Positions 44,031 to 56,600 of a stretch of DNA of 64,000 nt are shown here, piece by piece. The stretch covers positions 650,001-714,000 of the forward strand of contig CM067534.1 of NCBI GenBank assembly GCA_034509925.1, read 5' to 3'. Source of the DNA: Hirudinaria manillensis (lineage: Eukaryota > Annelida > Clitellata > Hirudinida > Hirudinidae). The translations under genes and the position numbers were made by a program. The number at the start of each line of letters is the position of its first letter. Positions within the stretch are counted from its first letter, which is position 1. The notes below the pieces were generated by a model that was not told the origin of the DNA, did not search any database, and was given only the letters and a program-made list of their open reading frames with translations.

Positions 44031-47000
44031 ATGTTTTCGCAAAATAATTCACAAAGGACACCAGTACCCTCTAAACGATTCCTCGGGTCTGGAGAGCGGG
44101 CAATAGCAAACCAATCGTTCGACCTTTATCACAAGCATGGATTTAATGGTTTGAACAAACAAACAACTGGAGTATTACATCATCAGACAAAAGGTGGCAG
44201 TATTTTTTCGACGCCTTCCAAAAGATTGAACGAAACCATGTTTTCAAGAACGCCTAGAGACAAAAGTTCTACATCATTTTCAAGAATCATTCTTCCACAA
44301 TTTAAGAAAATAAGGTAGGTAGTTGACTACATTTTAAATTTTGAGAGGATGTGCAATTTGTTTTGATTATATGTTGGTTCATTCATGTTTTTATAGTTCC
44401 GAAAGAAAATTGACACAGAACTCTCTAAGTAGCAAAATTGATCGCCCAACCCATCAAGAGAAATATTCTGGATTTCAAGTAACACCTATTGTAAGATTGA
44501 CTGCAGTTAATAAGCCCACATTCTATCCTAAGGAGAAGGAAGGTGTTAGAGTTTATATAGCACCCCCAGATTCATTGAGAGCAAGGTATTTTATTGGCAA
44601 TTTATCACTGAGATTGTTTATATTAACCCATATTTGATATTTATATTACATAATCATTGCTTGATTATGAAGACTTCCGTTTCAATCTTTTATTATTTCA
44701 AATCTGTTGATCTTATCGCTCATCAAGTCAATCAATAAGTAATTTTTTAAAAGCAGGTTATCTGTTAGCTGCACTTCAACAAAAGATAAAATTGAAGACA
44801 CCTGTGAGATGATAGACCCTTATGAAACTGCCTGTTTAGAATTTCTTAGGAAAAAGTAATGTTTTATTTAGAATACATTTATCAAAGTAAACATCTAATC
44901 TTTTTCAATGATCAGGAGGAAGCTTTTTGGTTCTCCAGAAATTAATCGAGACTCTGAGAAACAATCAAACGAGGCAGAGAGACCTGTTACTGTTTTAAAT
45001 GATGGAATTGATTCACATGTGGCTGAAGATTGCGAGCATCCTTCAAAGAGAAGGTGGGCTTTGACTAATTTATTAAATTGATATCATATTGATTGGTCTG
45101 CTACATAAACTCTTGTGTTACTATCAGGAAAATTTTTGAAAGCAACATTTCATCAAATCCTCAACCAACTACTGTTATTAATAAAAGACCAGCCCTAAGA
45201 GATAATGATACCTCAGAATGTCAGGACAATTCAAATGCAGAAGCAAAGAGGCAAAAATTGGATCAAAGCTCCACAAAAATCTGGGATTCTTTCAGAAATC
45301 CAATTGAAGTTTCACATCTTTCAATGAAGAAATTTTTTGAGAGGAAGGTAACAGCATTTATTTATCAACACTTTTCATAGAATTTAAAAAATAATTACAA
45401 TAATATGAAATTATGAATAATGTACATTTTTTTGTTTGCATGGCTTATCCTATAAAATTGCAGTTTTATTTATAAAGGATGCTTTGTTGAATATATATGT
45501 TCATTTTTTTATTATTTTTTAAAATCTTAATATCTCTTGAAAGCAACATTTTAATCAATGAGCAAAGCATGACACAAAATGCCATTTTTAATAGAAACAA
45601 AAGGTTTGCTGGACATATTTGGCTCAATAGCCATCTTAGGTTCCTGCATTAGTGTTTATTGAAAATGGACGTAAATCCCAGAATAAATGCTTCATTAATT
45701 ATCATTTATTGTGTTTCATAGGCACAAGCTGCAAAATCTGTGGACTGTGACATAGGAAGCTTGAGGAGCAGTAGGGAGAGCAGTGTACAAACAGATGATG
45801 ACTATATGGGTACTAGCATGCAAAAGTTATCAGCTGAAAAATCGGAGCATGTAGATATAACATGCCAGACATCATCAGATAATCAGTCTGTGAGAGAGGA
45901 GAGGTTGTTATTCAGAATAGCTTTACTTTGATTTAGATTTGGAACTCAATATGTTAAAGTCAGGATGTGCTAGAATTGTTTTGTGGGGCACTTTCAGAAT
46001 ATTAATAATTTTTTTAATAACTTTTAATAATCATTTTAATGCTCTTTTCCCTTCTAGTGGCCATTCTCTTATCTCAATTTGATGTTGGATGCATTTCAGT
46101 TTTTGAAAAATATGAATTGGCATTAATTTGGTCTTATGTATTTGTAACAAACAGCTATTATTTGAAAATGTACTATCTAATAATTATTTGCTATTTAAAT
46201 TAAGTATGGCTGGAAATGCCAAACTTTTGCATAACATATAATCAAGCCTGTCAACTGGTTTTAATGAACAACCTTATTGATTATTTCTTTTCATTGTTCT
46301 TATAGAGATTTGATACAATTAATTTACTTTTTGCTAAAGTTTCTTTTGATGTTATATTTAACTTTGGCATTAGATTTATCAAATTTTTCAAATTTTTAGT
46401 AGAGCTGCTACTCCTGTTGGTGACAGTGCTTCAGACCAAAGCAGGCTAAGTAAGGCTGGAGGTGGTGGTTCCATCAGAAGAAGACTTGCCATGTCTCATC
46501 TGAGATCTAACTCATTTTTTAAAGTAATTTCAATTCTTTTCTAATACCTTGTAGATTGTTAACTAGGATTGCCTATTAACACTAATTTATCAGAATTAAA
46601 ATTTAATCTATTTTAGTTAATTACATTTCCATGTGAGAAGTATTTGCTATGTCTTCATTAAAAAACCCACCACTTATGAAATGTAAATTTGTATTGCAAG
46701 CCTAATACATAAATTATTCTCTAACAGAAATCTGAACAACCTGTTAGAGAAGGTGTCACATGGAAAGATCTGAATGAAGATAGGAAGAGAAATTACTCAA
46801 AGTTGAACTCATTATTGGATGAAGGGTTAAGGGCAGAGGCCTCTAGTGAAAGTGAGGACTTAATTATATAAGTTTAGTCTGTTGCATGCATTGAATAATT
46901 CTTAATCATTGGTTAATTAATGTGCCATAAAGTAACAAAGATTTATTTGTTGCGTGATGTGGTAAATACCATTTTTTTCTGAAAATAGGAAATCCATCAA

Positions 47001-49521
47001 ACCCAACCATTGCTGTAACCTCAGAAGTTTCATCACAGTTGACATTACTCTCATCATCAAATTCTAACAAGGATTCTGCTTTGGAAAAGGCAAAGGAAAA
47101 TCCAATGCCTACAATACCCAAACCATCTGATGAAAAGGATATCACTGTCCTTGTAAGTACCTATTATTTAAACATTGTGCAGATTTGGTTAAGCTTCACA
47201 ATATCATTACACAGACAAACAAGGAAGAGAACTCAACAGGGCTCCCCAGTACTCTCACATTCAAGGTAACAAAAAGTCCAGAGAAAGAAGAGAAAACAGG
47301 TTAGTTATAATTTGTTGCCATAGCACCAAAAGAGCAATAAATTGGCTCAGGAATTACGTATTTTAATTTAATCTAATTACATATTTCAAGAATTAGATTT
47401 TCCAAGGATATTTTATTACTAACATCTGCTCTTTTGCAGTGTAGTGATTGGCTATTTTTGTTTTTTTTTTAGATCTAATGAAAGGTGCTGGATTCACTTT
47501 TGGATTGCAGAATACTTGCTTAGAGCCTCTCAAGACAGTACCTAGTGCCATGATTAATCAAGAACATAAAATTGAGGGATGTAAAGATGAACGTAGCACT
47601 CTATTCAGTGCAAAGAATGTAACAACAGAAAGCCTTCAGCAAGAGCCTGTTCAGCCTGTTGTCATAACGACTGGTGTCTTTAATTTAGGAGGGACTAGTG
47701 CTGCACCAGCAAGTTTCAGTTTCCCAGCTAGCACAGGCTCAGCCAATAGCCTAGATGCAAAGGGAGATGCAAAATCAATATTTTCTTTCCCATCTCAGAC
47801 TGTTCAACCTGAAAGACCAAAACCTAACTTTGGCCAGTTTGAATTGTCTGCAGCTTCAACTGGATCGACATCCACGTTTACCATTCCTAATGCTCCTGCC
47901 GTTTCTATAGCCATGCCATCCAGTCAGGCCGTCTCTAATCCATTTGTATTTAATAGCGTGCAAAGCCAAGTATCGAGTAATAACCTGACGAGTTTGAAAT
48001 CTCAGTCATCTGTCTCCACATCTTCATTTGTTTTCAAAGATGGAGTAAGCAATCTCTTTACAATTAACAAAGTGCCACAAAAGACTGGAGATCAGAATGC
48101 TATTACAAATATATCTCAGTCATCTGTCTCCACATCATCATTTGCTTTCCAAGATGGAGGAAGCAATCCCTTTACAACTAACAAAGTGCCACAAAAGACT
48201 GGAGATCAAAATGCTATTACAAATATATTCTCATTTAAGGCATCAACCAGCAGCAGTGATCATAACAAGAATGGATTTGGAAATGACAGTCAATCTATTT
48301 TTCCACAGATGAGTATTCAGCAAGCCAATTTATCTTCTAAATCAACCACACTGTTTTCATCTTCACAAGCCAGCATGCAATTTCCTGCCCTGGCACCGTC
48401 CGGCTTTCAGACTTTATTCTCCTCTGGGGCAACATTGCCTCAGAGTGAACCAGCATCTAAGGCTGCAGTTTCCTCTGCATTTACATTCCCTGCCTCTCAG
48501 CCACAGATGAATCAGAGTCCTTTCTCATTTGCTTCTCAGCAAACTCAAAGTAATATTTTTGGAAAAACTGTGGAGAACAACATAGCAAGTGTATCCCAGC
48601 AAGGGGCCAATCAATCACTTACTTTTGCAAAGTCAAATACACCTCAAAGTTTTACATTTGGTTCTCTACAAGCTCAAAATTCTGCTTCTGGATCATCTAA
48701 TCTGTCTACTATGGGAACACCCCAGATTTCTCAAAACTTTAAATTTGGAATGCAAAATTCATCTCAAACGTTTGGAATGCAAAATTCATCTCAACCGTTT
48801 GGAATGCCTCAGCAGCAGAATACAGCTTTTGGTGCACCAAAATTGTCTGTTGAAACCCAAAGTTCCCTTTTTGCAACTTCTCAGCAAAATTCCATTTTTT
48901 CTCAGTCAAATCTTAATTCATTCTCTTCAACAACAGAAAGTCAGAAGAATGTTCAATCTAATATGGCATTTCCAAATATTCAGTCAAACCCTCTGAAATC
49001 AAATAACCAATTTCAACAAAACCCTTCATTTAACTTCCAAGCAAGTCAGCCTACAGCCCTGCAATCATCGCAGACGTTTAAGATGGGAAGTGGATTGGTT
49101 GCCAATAATGCTAATGACAACAAGGTTAATTTTTTTTTTGCTTAATTCACATCAAAAGGATCATAACTTTTTTGTTGCAATATTTTCAATATTTATGTTC
49201 AATTACCAGACTAGCCAGTTCAGTGCAACACCACAGTTCAACTTTTCTGCCATTCCTAATAACCCTGTTTCTGAAAATCAAGGTAAGTGTAAACATATAT
49301 TTCTAATTGTAATGGGTTGTAATGTTTTGCTTAAAATTTGTATTCATTTTTCAGGTTTTCCATTTGCTGCTCCACAGCCTGCTCAAGGCTTCAATTTCAA
49401 TGCCGGGTCGAATCAGTTTCCCTCGTTTGGTGGCGGTGGATCTTTTACGTTAGGTGCTGCTAATGCAACAAAAACATCAACCACGGCCAACAGGGCAAGA
49501 AGGAAAACTTTGAGGAGATGA
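44031..49521 (+). CDS. FG-repeat nucleoporin (POM121/NUP153-like), 13 exons
   Basis: Exons: 44031-44314, 44397-44585, 44757-44855, 44916-45053, 45128-45347, 45722-45903, 46400-46523, 46728-46851, 46989-47152, 47215-47299, 47473-49124, 49210-49282, 49355-49521. They sum to 3501 nt, 1166 aa, with matching phases throughout. Residues 1-536 are polar and Ser/Lys-rich with basic nuclear-localisation-like clusters (RKKRKLF, SKRRKIF, AKRQKL, IRRRL). Residues from about 537 form an FG domain, with many FxFG/FG-type units in a Ser/Gln/Asn matrix (FTFG, FSFPAS, NFNAGS). The C-terminus is basic (NRARRKTLRR). FG domains line the nuclear pore and bind transport receptors. The basic C-terminus and N-terminal NLS clusters suggest POM121 or NUP153. 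I see no membrane segment as in POM121 and no zinc fingers as in NUP153, so I leave the symbol empty. Confidence 0.88.
44673..44723 (+). repeat. 51-bp duplicated segment, copy 2
   Basis: Second copy of 43913-43963, here in intron 2 of the nucleoporin gene and ending 33 bp before exon 3. Confidence 0.93.
48000..48227 (+). repeat. 114-bp tandem duplication in the FG exon
   Basis: Two in-frame copies (48000-48113 and 48114-48227) encode 38 residues each, starting SQSSVSTSSF and ending KTGDQNAITNI. They differ at six residues (for example VFKDGVSNLF versus AFQDGGSNPF), so the copies have begun to diverge. Confidence 0.93.
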
Positions 49522-50652
49522 ATTGATAAAAAATGAATGAGACTCTGTTTAATACCAAAATGCATTTTGTTTGGATGTATGATTTTTTTTTATCATGGTA
49601 CAATAACGTCTCATGCTTGCATTTGCTTTATCAAATTAATTTAATCTTGTTGATGTTCCTTATCTGGATTATTGCAGTGACAAATTCTAAGAATTGCTTA
49701 ATTTGTTAAATGAAGTCTTGATTAGTTAAAGTAGCAAAGCTTGTGGTTTGTGAAGTTCCTGACATGATTGGATTAGGGAAGAACTGGGTGATTTGATAAC
49801 AGCGATGATTTAGATGACTTATATTGAGGTTTCCTTTCCTGTGCTTGAAGGGACTTTGCTTGTGGGATTATCCGGATTCGGCCCTTTGTCCGAAACCTGC
49901 CCAAAGACTGTAGGACACGCCTTATAATTTCACGATGACTCGCTGAGTCCGGAATTACTCAATTTCATAAATAATGTCGCTTTATCACGAGACAACCCTC
50001 TTGAAACTGATAAGGGTGCTTGTGGCTTGTAAATTACGCAAATCAGGTCGGAGAGCATAACGTACGGCCGAAGCCCACTTTGAAATACTGAGTGATGGTC
50101 CAGCCCACCGGCTCCGCCGTCAACAATTTGTTTACAGTGCAACAAGTGAGAATATCCTCAGGATTTTCAGACGATTCTCAAATTCTGCAAGCTTAATAAG
50201 TTCTTAATTAATTCTTAATTACTTTTGACTATTGATTGTGTAAAAAAATGCTTGAAATTGAGTAAAATCTAATGAAACGAGTTATCAAGAAATTCTGTCC
50301 TCACTTCAGTTTTTCTTTGCACCTTATTTATATCGTATTCATTAGAAGTGGCTATAACCTTAATTATGCAAATATGTCGGCTAGTTTTGTCACAATCGGT
50401 GTGACAGAACGTGCTATTTTTTTGTCATACCGTATAAGACTTACATTATAGTTGGTCAGAAAAATTCGACCCTTGTAGCTCTCTAGTAAGTTGTGGCTCC
50501 ATGCAACATGTTTGCAGCAACTCTTCACGCTAGATTTAGCAGCGGAAAGATTATAGCTGGCGGAGAGCACTTTCGTAATATTTACTTCATTGTTGTTGAA
50601 GGGATCTGCTCTCCACTAAGAGAATTTTCGTTGGTTCTAAATTCTTGTTATT
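49522..50652. other. intergenic DNA between the nucleoporin and SH3BGR-like genes
   Basis: Includes the nucleoporin 3' UTR and the upstream region of the SH3BGR-like gene, which share an orientation. Open frames at 49930-50145 and 50364-50570 on the minus strand have no recognisable family. Confidence 0.6.
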
Positions 50653-53600
50653 ATGGTTGTTAAAGTATATCTCTCTTGTACGACCGGAAACACGGACGTT
50701 AGTATCAGCACAATTGTGGCTTGTTATAATAACATATTGGATATAATTCAAAACTGGTTTAATTTATCATCATTCTAGTTTCAATAGCATCACTCGCTTC
50801 AGTTTAAAAATTACTAGAAATGGATGATATCCTGAATTTGCTATATTACTCTCCTGCGGTCTCATTACCCTTAACTTTTCCTGATAAATATTATTTTTAT
50901 ATTCCTGATAAATATACTTTATTTGTGATAAAGGAAAATATACCATAGTTGTTGTAAAGAATATATTTTTATTGAGTCTTTTTGCTATTTAATATCTAGA
51001 ATTGTTATACAATTTGTAGATTCGTAAAAAACAAGACTATATAACGTGGCTTTTGGAATCCAAGCAAATTGAGCATGAGGTGATTGATATAGGGGATCCA
51101 TTAAATGAAAATGAGAGAAAATTTATGAGAGAGAATACCTCTAAGAACGACAACGACAAGCTACACGTTCTACCACCTCAAATATTTAACGATTCCACTT
51201 ATGTCGGAGTTAGTAGATGAATGCGTTCTATTCTCGACAAATTATATTGGTTATATACCTTGTTTGTCAGTTAGGTTTAGGTCGGTGTTATTGCAATTTA
51301 TTATTAATTGTTGGATGAACATGATCGCTAGCGAATAAGAAACAATGGCCACATTAATTATTACATGTAATTAGTTTAATCTCGAGATTAAATTTGTTCG
51401 ATTCATCGCTCTGGCAAGTTTGATCATGCATAGATTTGTATGATTTGTAAGGTGTAATTTTAAGATTTGTCAATTTAACATCATTTTATCTTCAAACATC
51501 GTGTCCCTTCGATTAGGATTACAAGTCTTTTTTCGAGGCAGTCGAATGTGAACAGTTGTTCGAATTTCTCAAGCTTGATATTCCGAAGGATGAAGTGGAG
51601 TACATCATAAAATTTGCCCTAAAAGAGGTACGTGGACAAAAAACTTCAATCCAATCAAGATTTCCAATCAAAACAAATAATTGAAATATAATAAAATTTA
51701 ATTAAATTAAAATGAAGAACTGCTCTGCCTGAGATTACCAGGGCAAGTTAGTGAGGGTATTGTCAGGGGCCATTAGACTATTATTATTATTAGAGCGGTT
51801 CGTATCGCTTTGATTAATTTAGTATTTATTTATTACTGTTATTTAGTCTTAAACATCTATTCTCTTAAAATCAATTTAAAAATAAACATCGATTTAATAA
51901 TATCTTTTTTTTCTCGGAAAATATTTACCCAGCTCAATGATTGATTAAGAGCATGAGGATGTTCCCAAAATTTAAATTTTACAACTTACGTGGGATTGAA
52001 AATACAGAAGATGTGTAAATTTCCAAATGTAACTTAGCTTTTTGTTCTAGTTACGTAAACAAATAATGGAACCCGTCGTGTACTTGTATTTATTTTGTTT
52101 TGAATAAATGAATTTTTTTAAAAATAATATAAAAAAGAACAGCAAATTTTATGGTAAAGAAAACTATAACAACTTCAAAATGAGTTAAATCATTCGAGAA
52201 ATAAACGTGAGCTCCGTGCTCGTTCCATTATCAATCATGTTTATCAATTTCAATGTTTCTACAGAATAACAAAAATACTCAGACTTTCACTTAAGAAAAG
52301 GTTAACATAATTTCGTATATACTCCATTCGGAGTGATAAAAACTCCTAAAGCCATCATCATAGAAGCTGACGTTGTAACCACTTCCTGTCCAGATGCATT
52401 CAAATCTATCTTCTACTTTGCATTGCGAAGCCCGCACTTCTGCATGTGACATAATAGCATGACATGGCATAATAATACATGTAAAGACTATAAACTTTAT
52501 TTTTAATAATAGGTTTTTCCTAATTATATTTTTAGGCAGAAGATGCTAAAGTTAGAAAGAACGAGGAGGTAAAAAATGGCTTTATTAATAAATATAAATA
52601 ATAATTTTATACCAAAAGGACAGCTTCAATAGAGCTTGCTTAAATAATAAATAAAATTCCATTATAATGAATTTTCCTTTGAAATAGAAAAGCATAATTT
52701 TAATTTTAAATTAGTTTTCTGATAAAGTTTAAAGTTAAATTAGATACTTTTAGCAAAAAAAAATTAATAATCCAAAACCAATACAGCAACTAAACGTGAC
52801 CTAACCCTAACCCTATACCATTTTTCGGTAATGTTACTAAAGTGTAACATCGTTTTATAAATGAATAAACCTTAAATTAATTAGTGATTGATAATTGCGT
52901 TACAGAATGATGAGGTTGATAAGGCTGGTAATGAAGAGAAAGTAAAGGAAGGAGTAAGAATGATTATCCTTAAATTATTGTTTAAAAGTTATTTAATGAT
53001 ATTAAAATATGCAAGAATTTGAAAACTGAAAATTATTCAAAGAATTGTTTCTAAAAAATCAGTTTTATTTTAATTAATTAAGTATTTAATTAATTTAAAT
53101 TAATTATTTTTTTGTTTACAATCAAATTGACCAAAAAGGAATCAGGTGACGACGAGTCTAGTGAATCTGAAGGCAGTACAACAGAAAAGAAGAAATCCAA
53201 GAAGAAGAAAAAGAAAAAGGGAGGAGTTAGTTTCCATCTTTATCGTTATTTGTTCAGATTAAATGCAAAATTTTTGGAAAATTAAACTTTCTCTCTTAAT
53301 TTGGGATGCGAAGAGTCCCAAACTTTAGCCAAACCTCTAAGTGGCTAGTCGGCTAGTGCTTACATTTTATATGTTGCATGAGGTCTCAATTGAGCTTAAG
53401 ATTTGTTTAACAGTGGACAATTTTTGAAAATTTGTCATCTCCGATGTGAAACGATTTTTAATGTAGACATTATTAATTCCAAATATTATGACGCTTTTTT
53501 TTACTAATTTTATTTAAAGTAAGCTATTAGTCGAAATTGAATGTTGATTTAAATTGATTTATTATTTATAGGTATCTGAGGAGTCAAGTGAAGATGATGA

Positions 53601-56600
53601 GGAAAAGGTAAGTCACCTTACTATAAAACTATAAATATATATAGTGGATAAAATTTAAAACACGAGAACATAATTTTACAGGGAGACAAAGAAAAAGAGG
53701 TTAAGAAAAATCACACTGATATACAGCAGAAATTTACTTTTTAAAGATCTATTAATATTAATTTGAGATCTATTTACTAAATAATTTCTTTATCTCAAAA
53801 AAATTCATCTTTCAGGGTTCTTCGAGCGACGAAAAGGCTAAAAAGGAAGAGCCATCAGCAAGGGCAATGGAAATTGAAATAATTATTTTTAGGAATTTAG
53901 GACGATTAAAAATATAAATAAATATTTTAGATAAGATCCAATAATTCAATATAAACTAGTTTTTATTTTAAATAGAATTTTGATTCTAGGAAAGTTCATC
54001 CGAATCATCACCTGACGAAAAAGAAAAGGAAAAGGTTAAGAGCAAAGAGAAAGCTGAAAAAGTATTATAATAGGAATATTCATCTTTATTTTTATTACAA
54101 TTTTGTTTGTAAATAGACTTGCGATTTGTCCATAATCGATCTCGAGTTCTATAATTTTTTTATAAACAAATAAATCAAGGATTGTGACAATTAAAAATGA
54201 ATTTATTCTTTATATTAGCGATAAACCTGGCTTAAATTTTGAGTTGGCTTAGCGATTGAATATCGTGCATCGTGATTTGGGTGATGACAAAAATTGAATG
54301 GAGTTAAAATCGATTTTCAGAGTTCGTCCTCTTCATCGTCCTCATCATCGTCATCATCATCGTCGTCATATGCGTCGTCATCATCATCTTCTGAAAGTGA
54401 AAAATCAGGCGATGCTAAGGAAAAAGCAAAAGAACCCGCTTTGACCAAGGTTTGGTAATATTCATTTTGTTTAGAAAAAATAAATAAAATAAATAAATAA
54501 AAATCGCAAAAATGTACATTAAAACTCTAATGTTATGAAATGATTTGTAATTTTTATATAGTCTAACATTTAATTATATATTTTTTAAGTGATAAACAAA
54601 TGCTACACTAAAGATGAGATCTTAAATATTAATTATTCCGCTAAACGAGCTTTGAAAAGTGAACTATTTTGTAAGGGAAAGAAATCATCCTCATCGTCTT
54701 CTTCTGAGAGTTCATCTGATAATGAAAATGTGAAAAAAGATCTTTCGACTGCCGCAAACAAATCTGGAGCTTCAAAAAAACCCGATACACCATCAACCGC
54801 CAAGAAACCGGAGCCACCGACAACCACCAAGAAACCCGATACACCATCAACCGCCAAGAAAACGGAGCCACCGACAACCACCAAGAAACCGGAGCCACCG
54901 ACAACCACCAAGAAACCCGCACCACCGACAACCACCAAGAAAACGGAACCACCGACAACCACCAAGAAAACGGAGCCACCGACAACCACCAAGAAACCCG
55001 CACCACCGACAACCACCAAGAAACCGGAGCCACCACCAACCGCAAAAAAACCTGGTATTGAAAAGAAGGTAGAGTTTCAGATCACATATGTACCCACATA
55101 AAAGTATACTTTTAACACGAATTTTCAATAAAGGTCCAATCTTCATCTTCTGAAGAAGAAACCCCTAAGAAACCCGAGGTTGGTGTCATCGGTTAACTTG
55201 CTGTCTTATTTGCATATGTTAATGAATATGTTAATGCACATGTTAATTGACCTTAACCGATTATTTGGGTTCCCATGCATCACAAGAGGATATGAGTTCT
55301 TTTCCATCTCTTCAATGTTTCTATGACATCCCTTTCCTCTGGCAAATTGGATTGATAACATTAGACAGTGCCGTATTTTAGTGCTGTTAATACTGTTATT
55401 AAATAAATAAATTGAAATAATTACAGCAGTATTAATTAAGCTTTCAGCACTCACACAATATAATAAAGACAGATAATAAGAATATCACGTGATTGACATT
55501 CTTCACAATAACACATTGAACAACAATACGGAAAAATACAAGGAATAGGGAAATAATTCCCATTAAAGCATGCATTTTAATTGTTTTACTTTAATTGTTT
55601 TTGTGTTATCGAAGAAAAAGTCAAGCTCATCATCAAGTTCCTCATCGTCCTCGTCATCTTCATCTTCATCATCTGACGAAGATGATAAAATTCAGCCAAG
55701 CGTAGCGAAGAAAGCTGAGGAGGCCAAGACTGTGAGTCTATTTTAGTTAAACAAATTCGTCTTGCGATGTTGAAGGACTGACGACGCCAATTTTAGAACT
55801 CAGAACTAAATATAATTCAGTAACAAAACCTTCAATCCTAATGAATAAGATGGTTCCGACCGAATGCAATTCTAAAGTCAAGCCTTTCTCTTCAAGTCAT
55901 TTCAAGAAATTATAAAAAAAAATAATTTAACTTTGAAATATTCCAAATTCGGGACTTCTACTATGTAGGACTACATAGCGATTAGATTATTTTAAAAATA
56001 AATTGATGATGATGAAAGTATTTTTAGACTAAAGGTAATGAGGTCTTTCTTATTAAAACACACCTTTTCATTGTTTCACTGTAAGTTTGTATCATTGAAG
56101 AAAAAATCAAGTTCATCATCAAGTTCTTCATCTTCGTCATCAACATCTTCATCATCCGATGATGATGATAAGCCAGCAACAAAGACTGCGAAGACTGAAC
56201 CTGAGAAAAAAGTGAGTGAATTCATTCACCTCATAATGTACCCATAATGTACCTTGTTTTTTACCAATTTGTCCAACATCAGGAAGCGGCAAAAAAATCC
56301 TCCTCTTCATCCTCTTCCTCCTCCTCCTCCTCATCTTCATCTTCATCATCATCTTCTTCTTCTGATGATGATGACAAGGCCAAAAAACCTGACGACAAGA
56401 AGGTTACTTGTCTGATCAAAATGAATATTATAACGTACCACATGTATTTTTCATATTTTGCCTTGAATAATTTATAAATCATCATTAAAGTTCTGATTAA
56501 AGCTGTGCTGGGAGGGAAGCAATTCTTACAATTTTCCCACATAATATACCTAGATGGCTGTGATCTGGAATTAAAATAATTATAGCTATGTGTATATTCA

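Noticed and set aside
54633..55146. minus-strand frames rich in Gly, Val and Trp opposite the coding minisatellite
   Set aside because: Shadows of the KKPEPPTTT array on the other strand; the plus-strand frame is supported by splice signals and gene context.
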